From contig JAHLLA010000010.1 of assembly GCA_020444415.1 (NCBI GenBank), positions 40,654 through 104,653 of the forward strand: a stretch of DNA of 64,000 bases. Direction: 5' to 3'. Below are positions 1 through 8,275 of this stretch, one piece after another; the stretch's first letter is position 1; each line of letters starts with the position of its first letter. Made by a program: the position numbers and the translations under genes. Source of the stretch: Bacteroidota bacterium (GTDB taxonomy: Bacteria > Bacteroidota > Bacteroidia > Bacteroidales > F082). The notes below the pieces were generated by a model that did no database searches, was not told the origin of the DNA, and saw only the letters and a list, made by a program, of their open reading frames with translations.

Positions 1-642
1 GTTTGGTAAAATGTAGTAATATGGCGAATTGATCAAATTAGGATTGGTTAGATCAATATTGGCCACCAACTTTCCTTCAGGTGTTTCGCGTATCAGTCTC
101 ACTTCACTAAATTTCCCCCAATCTGTTATATCTCCAGCAGTTCCAATAGCTTCAAAAATACTGAGCCGGCTTTTGTCCATATGGTGCTGACCAGGATTTT
201 CAACTTCGCCGAGAATAGTGATATAGCGGTTGACCAGTTTAACAAAAACAGATGTATTTTCGAGATATCTGTCCACTTCTAACTGCAGTTTCTCCCTAAT
301 TTCTTTTACTGTGTATCCAACCACATGAATTTTACCCAATAGTAAAAAATAAATATCCCCATTTTCGTCTACTATGTAAGTAATCAACTCCATATTTCCT
401 GAACCTCCTATTTTATCAACCGGATTCAAATTCAGAAAAACAGCATTTTCTTTATCGTCACTAATTACCTGGATGTACAACTGATCATTCACCCTAACTT
501 CATATTCATCGGGAACCGGACCATCAGGATAAATCGAATCCGCCTGGATGTTGTACATGTACGTGGTCTCCTGAAGAGGTCTTGAACATGCACTAAAAAT
601 AACAAGAAGTAACAATAGGAAGTAGGATGCTTGCTTTAACAT
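1..642 (-). CDS. Polysaccharide export lipoprotein, Wza/BexD-like (3' end cut by window edge)
   Basis: Periplasmic/outer-membrane protein for export of capsule or exopolysaccharide. I translated the minus strand from the ATG and it stays open for 214 codons to the window edge. It begins with a hydrophobic signal ending in a lipobox (IFSAC), followed by the poly_export core (YEVRVNDQLYIQV) and SLBB-like repeats (ILGEVENPGQ, LSIFEAIGTAGDI) typical of Wza-type export proteins. It is transcribed away from the large + strand glycan operon, so the locus probably continues left of the window with Wzc-type genes. Family assignment is firm; the missing C-terminus should hold the remaining SLBB domain. 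Confidence 0.88.
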   Translation of the reverse strand, partial: MLKQASYFLLLLLVIFSACSRPLQETTYMYNIQADSIYPDGPVPDEYEVRVNDQLYIQVISDDKENAVFLNLNPVDKIGGSGNMELITYIVDENGDIYFLLLGKIHVVGYTVKEIREKLQLEVDRYLENTSVFVKLVNRYITILGEVENPGQHHMDKSRLSIFEAIGTAGDITDWGKFSEVRLIRETPEGKLVANIDLTNPNLINSPYYYILPN

Positions 643-1093
643 TATCTGAAAAATATATTCATTCAAAAATAGCAATTATTTTAAGTACACTCATAAGTTT
701 TTAGAATTATCACAATTTTATCAAGATTTGAATACATTTATTAAAAACGAAGAAATTGACATCTATCTATCTCAATTACAGAATTTTAAACTCTTCTTTA
801 GTATACATCCTTTAGCACTTCCATTCCATATGTTCATATGTCTGTTAACTATAATTGTATTGATGGTTTCCATTTTAACAAACTTTCTTAAATTCGACTT
901 TTATTTTGAGTAAATATATTACTCAAAAATGGAGATACAATCAGCTTTATATGTGACTGAAGGAGCGGAGCTGCGTTTAACTATCTTTATTATTCTCAAA
1001 ATAAAATGAAATTTGGTATCACTTTTTCTTCAGAAAAGCTGTTAAGTTTCGTCTTATTTCTTTAATTATAAAAACTATTATACACTTGACAAC
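643..1093. other. Non-coding spacer between export gene and glycan operon
   Basis: AT-rich intergenic region between divergent genes. A 61-codon open frame with a TTG start (728-913) is present, but it has no recognisable family, is mostly hydrophobic, and I do not call it. A perfect 10-bp inverted repeat lies at 904-928. The operon promoter presumably lies here, but I could not assign a convincing TTTG/TAnnTTTG pair. Confidence 0.5.
904..928. repeat. Perfect inverted repeat, 10-bp arms with 5-nt centre
   Basis: The arms are TTTTGAGTAA and TTACTCAAAA separated by ATATA. No T-run follows on either strand, so it is a weak terminator candidate. Its position ahead of the glycan operon would also fit an operator. 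Function is unknown. Confidence 0.5.
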
Positions 1094-1924
1094 TTGAAAA
1101 AATTCATCTTTAATTTTACGCCTAACGGTATGATTCCTAACAAGGAAATGACAGCGTACGTGCCTGTTACACCAACTGAGATAATTGCCGACGTTAAGGA
1201 AGCATACGAATTGGGCATTAATATGGTACATCTGCATGCCCGCGATTTAAATTCAGGAGAGCCAACCTTTAACAAGGAAATCTATGCTGAAATTATTAGC
1301 GGTATAAGAATATTTGCGAAAGATCTTATCATTTGTGTATCGACAAGCGGTCGTAATTGGTCTGATTTTGAAAAAAGATCCGAAGTATTGGAATTGGATG
1401 GAAGTTGCAAACCCGATTTTGCAAGCCTGACTTTAAGTTCGCTCAATTTTAACACCCAAGAAAGCCTGAATAGCCCGGAAATGATTAAAAAGCTTGCCAC
1501 TAAAATGTTGGAGAATAATATTAAACCTGAACTTGAAGTTTTTGACCTGGGTATGATAAACTACGCTAAATACCTGATACAAAAAGGCTTGATCCAACCC
1601 CCTTACTATTTTAATATTCTTATGGGGAATATAGCCGGGGTGCAATCCAATTTATTAAGTCTTGGAGTAATGACCAGTGAATTGCCAAATCAAAGTTCTT
1701 GGTCAGCCGGGGGTATTGGAAAAGCACAACTTAAATCCAATATGATGTCGCTTTTATCGGGAGGCGGGGTACGCATTGGTCTGGAAGACAATATATGGTT
1801 CGACTACACCCGCACCCATCTTGCATCTAATATTGATTTACTGAAACGCATTTTGGATTTCGCAAAAATGATTGAAAGAGAACCACTGAGTAGTGCTGAA
1901 ACAAGGGAACTTTTAGGCATGTGA
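1094..1924 (+). CDS. Beta-keto acid cleavage enzyme family (BKACE, DUF849)
   Basis: Family enzymes condense a beta-keto acid with acetyl-CoA to give acetoacetate (or a relative) and a new CoA ester; the founding member is 3-keto-5-aminohexanoate cleavage enzyme of lysine fermentation. The protein has the family N-terminus (FNFTPNGMIP), the metal-binding HLHARD motif near residues 47-52, and the C-terminal glycine-rich stretch GGGVRIGLEDN. The 276-residue length is normal. The start is TTG, chosen because the family N-terminus begins right there. It overlaps the next gene by 4 bp (ATGTGA), so the two are translationally coupled. No other lysine-fermentation gene is nearby, so a role in making an acyl or amino donor for the glycan is an inference. 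Confidence 0.85.
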   Translation: MKKFIFNFTPNGMIPNKEMTAYVPVTPTEIIADVKEAYELGINMVHLHARDLNSGEPTFNKEIYAEIISGIRIFAKDLIICVSTSGRNWSDFEKRSEVLELDGSCKPDFASLTLSSLNFNTQESLNSPEMIKKLATKMLENNIKPELEVFDLGMINYAKYLIQKGLIQPPYYFNILMGNIAGVQSNLLSLGVMTSELPNQSSWSAGGIGKAQLKSNMMSLLSGGGVRIGLEDNIWFDYTRTHLASNIDLLKRILDFAKMIEREPLSSAETRELLGM

Positions 1925-2562
1925 TTATGAGCAGGTGGATTAAGTTCTTATCAAATAAGATGCGTTACGATTCATTTCCTCAACTTATGCTGAATTCGCT
2001 CAAATTGTTGAAAATATATATCAACCCTTATTTTGTTTATCAGGAATTCACTCATGCATTTGAAGATAATTACCAGCAAATTCCTTTGCAAGAAATAAAG
2101 ATACGGCTGCTGGAAAAGAAAGATTTAATAAAGATACTGAGTTTTCCTGACAGGCTTGACAGTTTGGAGAGGTTACAAAACAGATTAAACCGCGGCGACA
2201 TCGGCATCTCCGCATGGCATCACAACGACTTGATTGCATTCTCCTGGGCGAATATTACCTCTTTCGAATTCTTATCTACGAAGTTTAATTTATTTGAAAA
2301 TGAAGCTTATTTGTACGATGCTTATACTTCAAATGAATTCAGAGGTAAAAGAATGGCGTATTTTCTCCGGTATGAACTTTATAAAATCCTTGAGGAAAAG
2401 CGTATTGACAAATTATACAGTGTTTCCTTAAAATACAATACCGCCGCGGTTAAATTCAAAAAAAATATCAACGCCGAAATAATCGGATCTGGATACCAGG
2501 TGAATGTATTTAATAAATGGAAATTCAGTAATAAATCTGAATTAGAGAAATATCATCAATAA
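1921..2562 (+). CDS. GNAT-family N-acetyltransferase
   Basis: Likely transfers an acyl group from an acyl-CoA to an amine. The core GNAT signature is visible around residues 120-150: an acceptor strand (AYLYDAYTSNEFRG) followed by an acyl-CoA-loop-like RGKRMA and the helix YFLRYELYKIL, then VSLKYNTAAVKFKKNI typical of the last GNAT strand and helix. The N-terminal 60 residues are not typical. The start is GTG overlapping the stop of the BKACE gene; an ATG two codons later is equally possible. Coupling to a CoA-ester-producing enzyme suggests the two act in sequence, for instance to acylate an amino sugar. The substrate is unknown. Confidence 0.75.
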   Translation: MIMSRWIKFLSNKMRYDSFPQLMLNSLKLLKIYINPYFVYQEFTHAFEDNYQQIPLQEIKIRLLEKKDLIKILSFPDRLDSLERLQNRLNRGDIGISAWHHNDLIAFSWANITSFEFLSTKFNLFENEAYLYDAYTSNEFRGKRMAYFLRYELYKILEEKRIDKLYSVSLKYNTAAVKFKKNINAEIIGSGYQVNVFNKWKFSNKSELEKYHQ

Positions 2563-2629
2563 TAAAATAGCAACAATCCAAGCCATTTATTAGCATTTTA
2601 CTACTGCCCGCATTTAATTACCGACTCTT

Positions 2630-3181
2630 TTGCTCGACACCATTATAACCAATAAAACAAGGATCAAGCTTCTGTTGAAGTTTTTTTTAAATAACGAAAC
2701 AACCAGTTATCTAAGGAAACTGGAATCAGAATTTGGAGAATCAACCAATTCCATCAGGATTGAACTGAACCGGCTTGAAAGTGCAGGGCTTTTAGATGCT
2801 TTTCACACGGGAAACAAGAAATTTTATAAAGCCAACACCCAGCATCCCCTCTACAATGACCTTAACAGTATTATAAGGAAATTTATCGGAATCGATCGTA
2901 TTATTGAGAAAATCGCACTTCAAACTGGCGAACTAAAAGCTGTTTATTTAACAGGCGATATTGCCAGGGGAATTGATTCTAATTCGCTAGAGCTGATACT
3001 GATCGGCAATGACCTTGACACACCATATATCAGCAATCTTGTAAAAAAAGCAAAAAGATTTATTAGCCGCAACATTAAATATAAAATCTATCCAATGAAT
3101 CAAGCTGATGCAATTCTCCGGCAAGATCATATTTTTCTCATCTGGCAGGAAAACGACAATCCCTTTTACGCAGCAATTTGA
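2630..3181 (+). CDS. Polysaccharide-locus winged-helix regulator with nucleotidyltransferase-like tail
   Basis: Probable DNA-binding regulator of the surrounding glycan locus. The N-terminal half is an ArsR/MarR-like winged helix (TRIKLLLKFFLN, then STNSIRIELNRLESAGLL as the recognition region), and residues about 100-165 resemble a degenerate nucleotidyltransferase fold (AVYLTGDIARGIDS). From memory this exact arrangement, beginning MLDT-I-T-KTRIKLLLKFFLN, recurs at Bacteroidota exopolysaccharide clusters. The start is TTG, fixed by that family N-terminus. No catalytic aspartate pair is obvious, so the tail is probably a sensor or dimerisation unit. Confidence 0.78.
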   Translation: MLDTIITNKTRIKLLLKFFLNNETTSYLRKLESEFGESTNSIRIELNRLESAGLLDAFHTGNKKFYKANTQHPLYNDLNSIIRKFIGIDRIIEKIALQTGELKAVYLTGDIARGIDSNSLELILIGNDLDTPYISNLVKKAKRFISRNIKYKIYPMNQADAILRQDHIFLIWQENDNPFYAAI

Positions 3182-3205
3182 TTTGAATCAAATCTTGTCT
3201 TTTCG

Positions 3206-3976
3206 TTGATAACTTATCATACTTATAAAAGCGGAATCAAAATCTCTCATAAACTTTTCGCGACCAAAATAAACTCTCTGGACTTTCATAAACTCATAAG
3301 CTATAGTTATATGCGTAATGATATCTGGCATCCATTGTTTATAAAGAAACGAAGATTCACCATCATCGTCTCTTTAAATGAAGATAAAGAAACCCTATTC
3401 TCGAATTTCAAGACAAAAACCCGAAATGAGATCAGAAGGGCTATTAAAGAAAATGTTGAATTTGGTATTGAAACGAATCGGCATAATTTCTTATCTTTTT
3501 ACAACGCATTTGCCATTAAAAAAGGTCAGCGTACAATTTCTGATGACAGCTTTATGCGGCTAAAAAACCTTGTAATTACCAAAGCCTCATTAAATGACAA
3601 TCCGCTCGTAATGCATGCTTATCTCATGCATGAAGAAAATGCTACGGTACGGCTGATCAATTCAGCATCAACCAGACTTGAGAAAAAAACCAATAATGCT
3701 TTCATCGGCTGGGCGAACCGCTTTTTACATTACCAGGATATGATCTACTTTAAAGATAGAAATATCGTTCAATATGATCTGGGCGGTACAGCCCATCATA
3801 CCCGGAAAAAAGACAAACATAAAATTGAAGCATTTAAAAGCGAATTTGGAGGCACCACTATAGAAGAATATTTTTACGAGTCAATTCCTCATTATCTGGG
3901 TCTTCAGCTATATTCACTGCTAAACAAAATATTTATGAAACACAGTCTGTATCAAAATCAAACGGCCGGTATCTGA
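3206..3976 (+). CDS. FemAB/GNAT-like aminoacyl- or acyltransferase
   Basis: Family members transfer an amino acid from aminoacyl-tRNA or an acyl group onto a cell-wall or glycan precursor. Evidence: a K-x-K-T-R-N-E-I-R-R-A segment (residues about 70-80), a central NAFIGWANRFLHYQDMIYFK region, then the diagnostic QYDLGG and IEAFKSEFGG motifs near residues 192-214 found in FemAB-related proteins. At 256 residues it is a single-domain version. The start is TTG. It sits between the regulator and two sulfotransferases, so it probably decorates the same polymer. The donor molecule cannot be read from the sequence. Confidence 0.68.
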   Translation: MITYHTYKSGIKISHKLFATKINSLDFHKLISYSYMRNDIWHPLFIKKRRFTIIVSLNEDKETLFSNFKTKTRNEIRRAIKENVEFGIETNRHNFLSFYNAFAIKKGQRTISDDSFMRLKNLVITKASLNDNPLVMHAYLMHEENATVRLINSASTRLEKKTNNAFIGWANRFLHYQDMIYFKDRNIVQYDLGGTAHHTRKKDKHKIEAFKSEFGGTTIEEYFYESIPHYLGLQLYSLLNKIFMKHSLYQNQTAGI

Positions 3977-4056
3977 AAAAAGATTTTGTCAATTTTCTAA
4001 AAAGAGTAAATTCAAAAATTTGGAAATCAGGAATTTGAAATTAAACCAGTGCAATT

Positions 4057-4902
4057 ATGAAATTTAAACAACCTATAATTATTTGCGGTATGCATAGGTC
4101 GGGGACATCTCTGGTCTCAAGTTTAATTGAATCGCAGGGTGTTTTTTTGGGGCATAAAAAACAAGGTGATCATGAACCTGTTTTCTTCCTGCATATCAAT
4201 GAAAAGATTTTTAAGCTTTTAAATGCCAGTTGGGACACACCCGATAACTTCAAACATGCGAATGATTTCTTCCATTCTAACATTCTAAAAATTATCGACA
4301 AGCAATTAAATTCAAAAGATGCAGTAAGCTATTTTGGATTTTTAAATTATTTAAAAAACCATAATTTTCATAAAATTACATATCCCTGGGGATGGAAAGA
4401 TCCCCGGAACACTTTCACATTGGAACATTGGCATAAACTATTTCCGAAGGCGAAAGTTATACATGTATATCGGAATCCCGTCGACGTGGCTAACAGTTTA
4501 CGCAGCCGGCAAGAGAAGTTTATGGAACGATTTACAGCAAATAAGAACTTTGAGAAATATGCCTTAAAAAATGATTTCCTGGGTACATCATATAAATGCT
4601 TATATCTGAATGAAGGATTCAACCTATGGGAAAAATATGTACAAAAGGCATTCGCTGCGAATAATGAAATATTGCATTTGAAATATGAAGATTTATTATC
4701 ATCACCTGAAATTCATATCGAAACTATGTTACATTTTATTGGTATTGACAAGAATACTGACAGAATGGAGCAATTTATATCCAGGATAGACGCTTCAAGA
4801 AAGCACGCTTTTATTGGCAATGAGGAACTGGAGCGGTTTTACAAATCAATTCAAAATAAGAAATCGGTTATCAAGCTCGATTATCATCACATAACCCTTT
4901 AG
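4057..4902 (+). CDS. Sulfotransferase family protein
   Basis: Transfers sulfate from PAPS to a hydroxyl, here probably on a sugar. The PAPS 5'-phosphate loop is at the N-terminus (IICGMHRSGTSLVSSLIES, residues 9-27). The 3'-phosphate site follows near residue 135 (VIHVYRNPVDVANSLRSR), and LHLKYEDLLSSPE matches the conserved late motif. The length is normal for the Sulfotransfer_3 type. The gene is followed without a gap by a second sulfotransferase: the TAG stop is directly next to the TTG start of that gene. Confidence 0.88.
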   Translation: MKFKQPIIICGMHRSGTSLVSSLIESQGVFLGHKKQGDHEPVFFLHINEKIFKLLNASWDTPDNFKHANDFFHSNILKIIDKQLNSKDAVSYFGFLNYLKNHNFHKITYPWGWKDPRNTFTLEHWHKLFPKAKVIHVYRNPVDVANSLRSRQEKFMERFTANKNFEKYALKNDFLGTSYKCLYLNEGFNLWEKYVQKAFAANNEILHLKYEDLLSSPEIHIETMLHFIGIDKNTDRMEQFISRIDASRKHAFIGNEELERFYKSIQNKKSVIKLDYHHITL

Positions 4903-5832
4903 TTGAAAAGTCATAACGAAACACCTATATTAATCACTGGCAGCCACCGATCCGGTACTACCTGGGTGGGGAAGATCATCAGCACTGCTGAAAACACGCA
5001 ATTGTTTTGGGAACCTTTTTCCCCTTACAATTTGAGGCTCTACCTTAACCTCCGAAATAGGCCCTGGTTTTATTCAGTAACAGCAGAATGCGCTGACGAT
5101 TTTAAGTTACGAATGAAAAACCTGATTGAGAATAAGTTTTATAAAAATCATTTTAACAGGTTGGCCTTATTGCTAAAGTATAAGATGAGCCCAAGAAAAA
5201 TGCGGCTACTATGGAAATCCCGGAAAAAGCCATCGTTTTATATTCCCATCCTGAAAGATCCGATAGCTCTATTTTCATCCGAATGGCTTTATCATAATTT
5301 CAACACCAAAAATATTGTGATCATCAGGCATCCTGCAGGTTTTATCAGCTCTCTTAAAAAGAATAACTGGCGGTTTGATTTTTCGAATTTTGAAAGGCAA
5401 ACTGGTTTATTATCAGGTGCCCTGTCAACTTTTAAAGAAGATATCAAAATCCATTCAACAAATGATTTTGAAATATTAGATCAGGGAATCTTACTATGGA
5501 ATATAATTCATGAATATATCTACCAATTGAAAAAAAAGCACCAGGACTGGTACTTTGTCAGGCTCGAAGATTTGGCTTTACAGCCGCAAGATGAATTTGA
5601 AAAAATTTTTAATTATCTCAAACTGCCAATGACGGGTGAGGTTAAGAGCATGATCGACCAAACAACTTCATCAACCAACAAAACTGAACGAGACAAACAT
5701 GTTAATCTCGTTTACAGAGATAGCAAAGGAATTATTAATATTTGGAAAGAACGACTTTCAAAAGACGAGCAATTGAAAATATTCAATGGTTGCAGATGGT
5801 CGTATTTTTATACAAAAAACGATTGGGAATAA
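4903..5832 (+). CDS. Sulfotransferase family protein (second of a tandem pair)
   Basis: A PAPS-dependent sulfotransferase with the phosphate-binding loop LITGSHRSGTTWVGKIIS at residues 8-25, the 3'-phosphate motif IVIIRHPAGFISSLKKNN near residue 145, and WYFVRLEDLALQPQDEF at about residue 220. It is clearly diverged from the preceding gene, so the pair is not a recent duplication and probably acts on different positions or sugars. The start is TTG immediately after the upstream stop codon, which implies translational coupling. Confidence 0.87.
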   Translation: MKSHNETPILITGSHRSGTTWVGKIISTAENTQLFWEPFSPYNLRLYLNLRNRPWFYSVTAECADDFKLRMKNLIENKFYKNHFNRLALLLKYKMSPRKMRLLWKSRKKPSFYIPILKDPIALFSSEWLYHNFNTKNIVIIRHPAGFISSLKKNNWRFDFSNFERQTGLLSGALSTFKEDIKIHSTNDFEILDQGILLWNIIHEYIYQLKKKHQDWYFVRLEDLALQPQDEFEKIFNYLKLPMTGEVKSMIDQTTSSTNKTERDKHVNLVYRDSKGIINIWKERLSKDEQLKIFNGCRWSYFYTKNDWE

Positions 5833-5854
5833 TCCTCTGAAAATTTAAAAATAT

Positions 5855-7405
5855 TTGAAATTTTTATTTAAAAACAGGATCTACAAGAATCTGATCTGGA
5901 ATTTGTTAACGAAGGCTTTGGTCATCGTTTTCAAATTCATTACCATCCCTGTATTAATTACTGAGTTTTCAGATAGTGGGTACGGATTGCTAATACTGGC
6001 AACGTCCATCCTTGTTTATTTAAAAATTTTAGAACTCGGTACTCCATTGGGTGTCATTAAATTTGTTGCCGAATGGCTTACTAAAAAGGATTACGATTCT
6101 ATTCACAAAGTCTCATCAAGTTACTTCATAATTTATTTTGTAATTGGATCTATCAACCTGCTATTGTTTATTTTACTTGCGCTGTATGGAAGAAATATTT
6201 TCTTTGAAAATCTTACGGTTTCCGATTGGCAGACGTTTCAGGTTTTACTATATATCGCAGCTTTTTCTTCATTTATTTCATATTTTTCTTCTCTTTTCAA
6301 ACAGCTTCTCACGGGCGCTGAAGAAATTGCATGGTTATCGAAAATTGATTTAATAAAAAAGTCACTTGAAGTTTTTATAATAGCTTTTATTATCATTTTT
6401 CCAGGCCGTCTGACCTTAATAAACTATTATTTATTGATTCAAATTACCAACATCATTCTACTTCCTTTAATGATGATAAAATGGGGCAAGCGAACTTCGA
6501 TTCAAAAAAGTCTGTTCAGCGGCTGGTATGGAAGGTATTTTTTAACTATCTTTAAATATGGTCTGGGTATTTTTGCCATTGAAATTTTCAGGGTTTCATT
6601 TTTTCAACTGAGGCCTATTATCTTACAGATGAGAAGCATGGATGAAAACGTGGCTGTACTGGTAGGACACTTCGGGGTTTTATTAACAATTACTTCTATT
6701 ATAGACATCGCGGCAGGATCTCTTATGACGGTACTTGTACCTGCATTTTCGCGAATGCTGACCGAAGAGCATAATTACCAACAACGAAATGCTATTTTCA
6801 ATGGTTACACAAGAAAATTTACAGCTATATTTTTACTTCCTATTTCAATAGTCATTGTTGTAGCTCCTGAATTTCTTGAAGCTTACCTGGGGAAAGATTA
6901 TATTTTTCTTTCGCCATATTTAAGAATATGGCTGTTTTTCTCTTGTTTCAATATCGTTACATCCATTTACACATCAGCTATATTTGCTGTTGGAAAGATC
7001 CAACAGTTTTTTTGGTTCATCTTCACCAATTCAATTGTCAGCACTTTAATAATATGGTTTCTAACGCCCAGCCTTGATCTATGGGCTGCTGTAATTGGCA
7101 CTTCGTTTTTCTTTCTTTCAAAATTCCTGTTTTTCATTATCTATTTCACGCCCAAAATTTTAAATCTCAAAATCAAAGGCCTTTTAGAAAGTATAACGCC
7201 TGCCATATCTACTAGCATAATAACCATCATAGGAGGAATATTGTTCGTACTTAACATCCCTCAAGTCAAAAATCCTTACATCATTATATTATTAACAACA
7301 AGTTTTCTGGTCGTTCTTTATGGATTGATATACTTTACGCTTTTTATTAGCAGAAAAAGGCTATTCCTATCTACATTAATAGACAAAATCTTTCACGAAC
7401 AATAG
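5855..7405 (+). CDS. Oligosaccharide flippase, Wzx/MATE-like
   Basis: Flips lipid-linked oligosaccharide repeat units across the inner membrane. The 516-residue protein is hydrophobic throughout, with roughly 12-14 predicted membrane segments, and opens with a Wzx-like first helix (ALVIVFKFITIPVLITEF) followed by SGYGLLILATSI. Length and layout fit the polysaccharide biosynthesis transporter family. The start is TTG. With a Wzy-like protein four genes downstream it implies a Wzx/Wzy-dependent assembly route. Confidence 0.88.
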   Translation: MKFLFKNRIYKNLIWNLLTKALVIVFKFITIPVLITEFSDSGYGLLILATSILVYLKILELGTPLGVIKFVAEWLTKKDYDSIHKVSSSYFIIYFVIGSINLLLFILLALYGRNIFFENLTVSDWQTFQVLLYIAAFSSFISYFSSLFKQLLTGAEEIAWLSKIDLIKKSLEVFIIAFIIIFPGRLTLINYYLLIQITNIILLPLMMIKWGKRTSIQKSLFSGWYGRYFLTIFKYGLGIFAIEIFRVSFFQLRPIILQMRSMDENVAVLVGHFGVLLTITSIIDIAAGSLMTVLVPAFSRMLTEEHNYQQRNAIFNGYTRKFTAIFLLPISIVIVVAPEFLEAYLGKDYIFLSPYLRIWLFFSCFNIVTSIYTSAIFAVGKIQQFFWFIFTNSIVSTLIIWFLTPSLDLWAAVIGTSFFFLSKFLFFIIYFTPKILNLKIKGLLESITPAISTSIITIIGGILFVLNIPQVKNPYIIILLTTSFLVVLYGLIYFTLFISRKRLFLSTLIDKIFHEQ

Positions 7406-7408
7406 CAT

Positions 7409-8275
7409 ATGCTTGGCATCGTACTTATTAATTACAACTCTGAAAAAGTGGTTATTGACTTTTTAAGCCATGAAATTGTCAAAATTAAGCTACCTTATAA
7501 GGTAGCTATTGTCAACAATTCCTTTGATGAAAAAGGTGATGCTATTTTATCTTATGAAACGCTTAAAACCTATGGATTTAAGACCGAAAAGGACATTTTC
7601 ATATTAAATGCAAGGGGAAATTTAGGCTATGCCAAAGCCAATAACATGGGAGCCGGTTTCCTGATGGAAAAATTTGATATTGAACATTTATTGTTCTCCA
7701 ATAACGACATTGAAATATCAAATGGAAATGTTATTGCTCATTTACTACACACTTTAAATTCTGACCAACGTTTGGGTGGCATCGGTCCGCGTGTTATAGG
7801 AAAAGATGGTCATGACCAATCCCCTCACGCCTACATTTCCTTTTTTCGGTATTTTGGTTGGTTTTTGTTCAAACCGCTAAAAGGCAAAGTTCCTCTCCTG
7901 CAGAAGGATTTCCGAAGCAGGAGGAAATCAGAACAATCGGCAGGAATATGCTATTGGGTTTCAGGATGTTTTATGTTAGTAAAAGCAAAAGAATTTATAA
8001 ATGCAGGGATGTTTGATCCATTTACATTCTTATACTGCGAAGAAAAGATACTTGCAGAACGGTTTTTAATAAATGGTTTGCATTTTTATTACGAACCTGC
8101 AACATTTGTTCATCACAACCAGGATGATTCGTTATCTATTGAAAGAAAAAGAGAAATTGCTAACCTGATTTTTCAAAATGATTGCTATTACTACAAAACG
8201 TATAGGGGAATTCCCGATTTTCTGATCTGGATTATCAGACTTGTCAGAAGAATAAACAAAAAAAGGGAATCATGA
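7409..8275 (+). CDS. Glycosyltransferase family 2 (rhamnosyltransferase-like)
   Basis: A cytoplasmic GT-A fold transferase adding a sugar to the lipid-linked repeat unit. It has the GT2 start (GIVLINYNSEKVVIDFL), NARGNLGYAKANNMG, and the metal-binding acidic motif in LLFSNNDIEIS near residue 105. GPRVIGKDGHDQSP and the acceptor-side FDPFTFLYCEEKILAERF are typical of rhamnosyltransferase-like GT2 enzymes. It begins 3 bp after the flippase stop and ends by overlapping the next GT2 gene (ATGA). Confidence 0.88.
   Translation: MLGIVLINYNSEKVVIDFLSHEIVKIKLPYKVAIVNNSFDEKGDAILSYETLKTYGFKTEKDIFILNARGNLGYAKANNMGAGFLMEKFDIEHLLFSNNDIEISNGNVIAHLLHTLNSDQRLGGIGPRVIGKDGHDQSPHAYISFFRYFGWFLFKPLKGKVPLLQKDFRSRRKSEQSAGICYWVSGCFMLVKAKEFINAGMFDPFTFLYCEEKILAERFLINGLHFYYEPATFVHHNQDDSLSIERKREIANLIFQNDCYYYKTYRGIPDFLIWIIRLVRRINKKRES

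Noticed and set aside
728..913. 61-codon open frame with TTG start before the glycan operon
   Set aside because: No family resemblance, low-complexity hydrophobic content, no promoter or ribosome-binding evidence; its end overlaps an inverted repeat.
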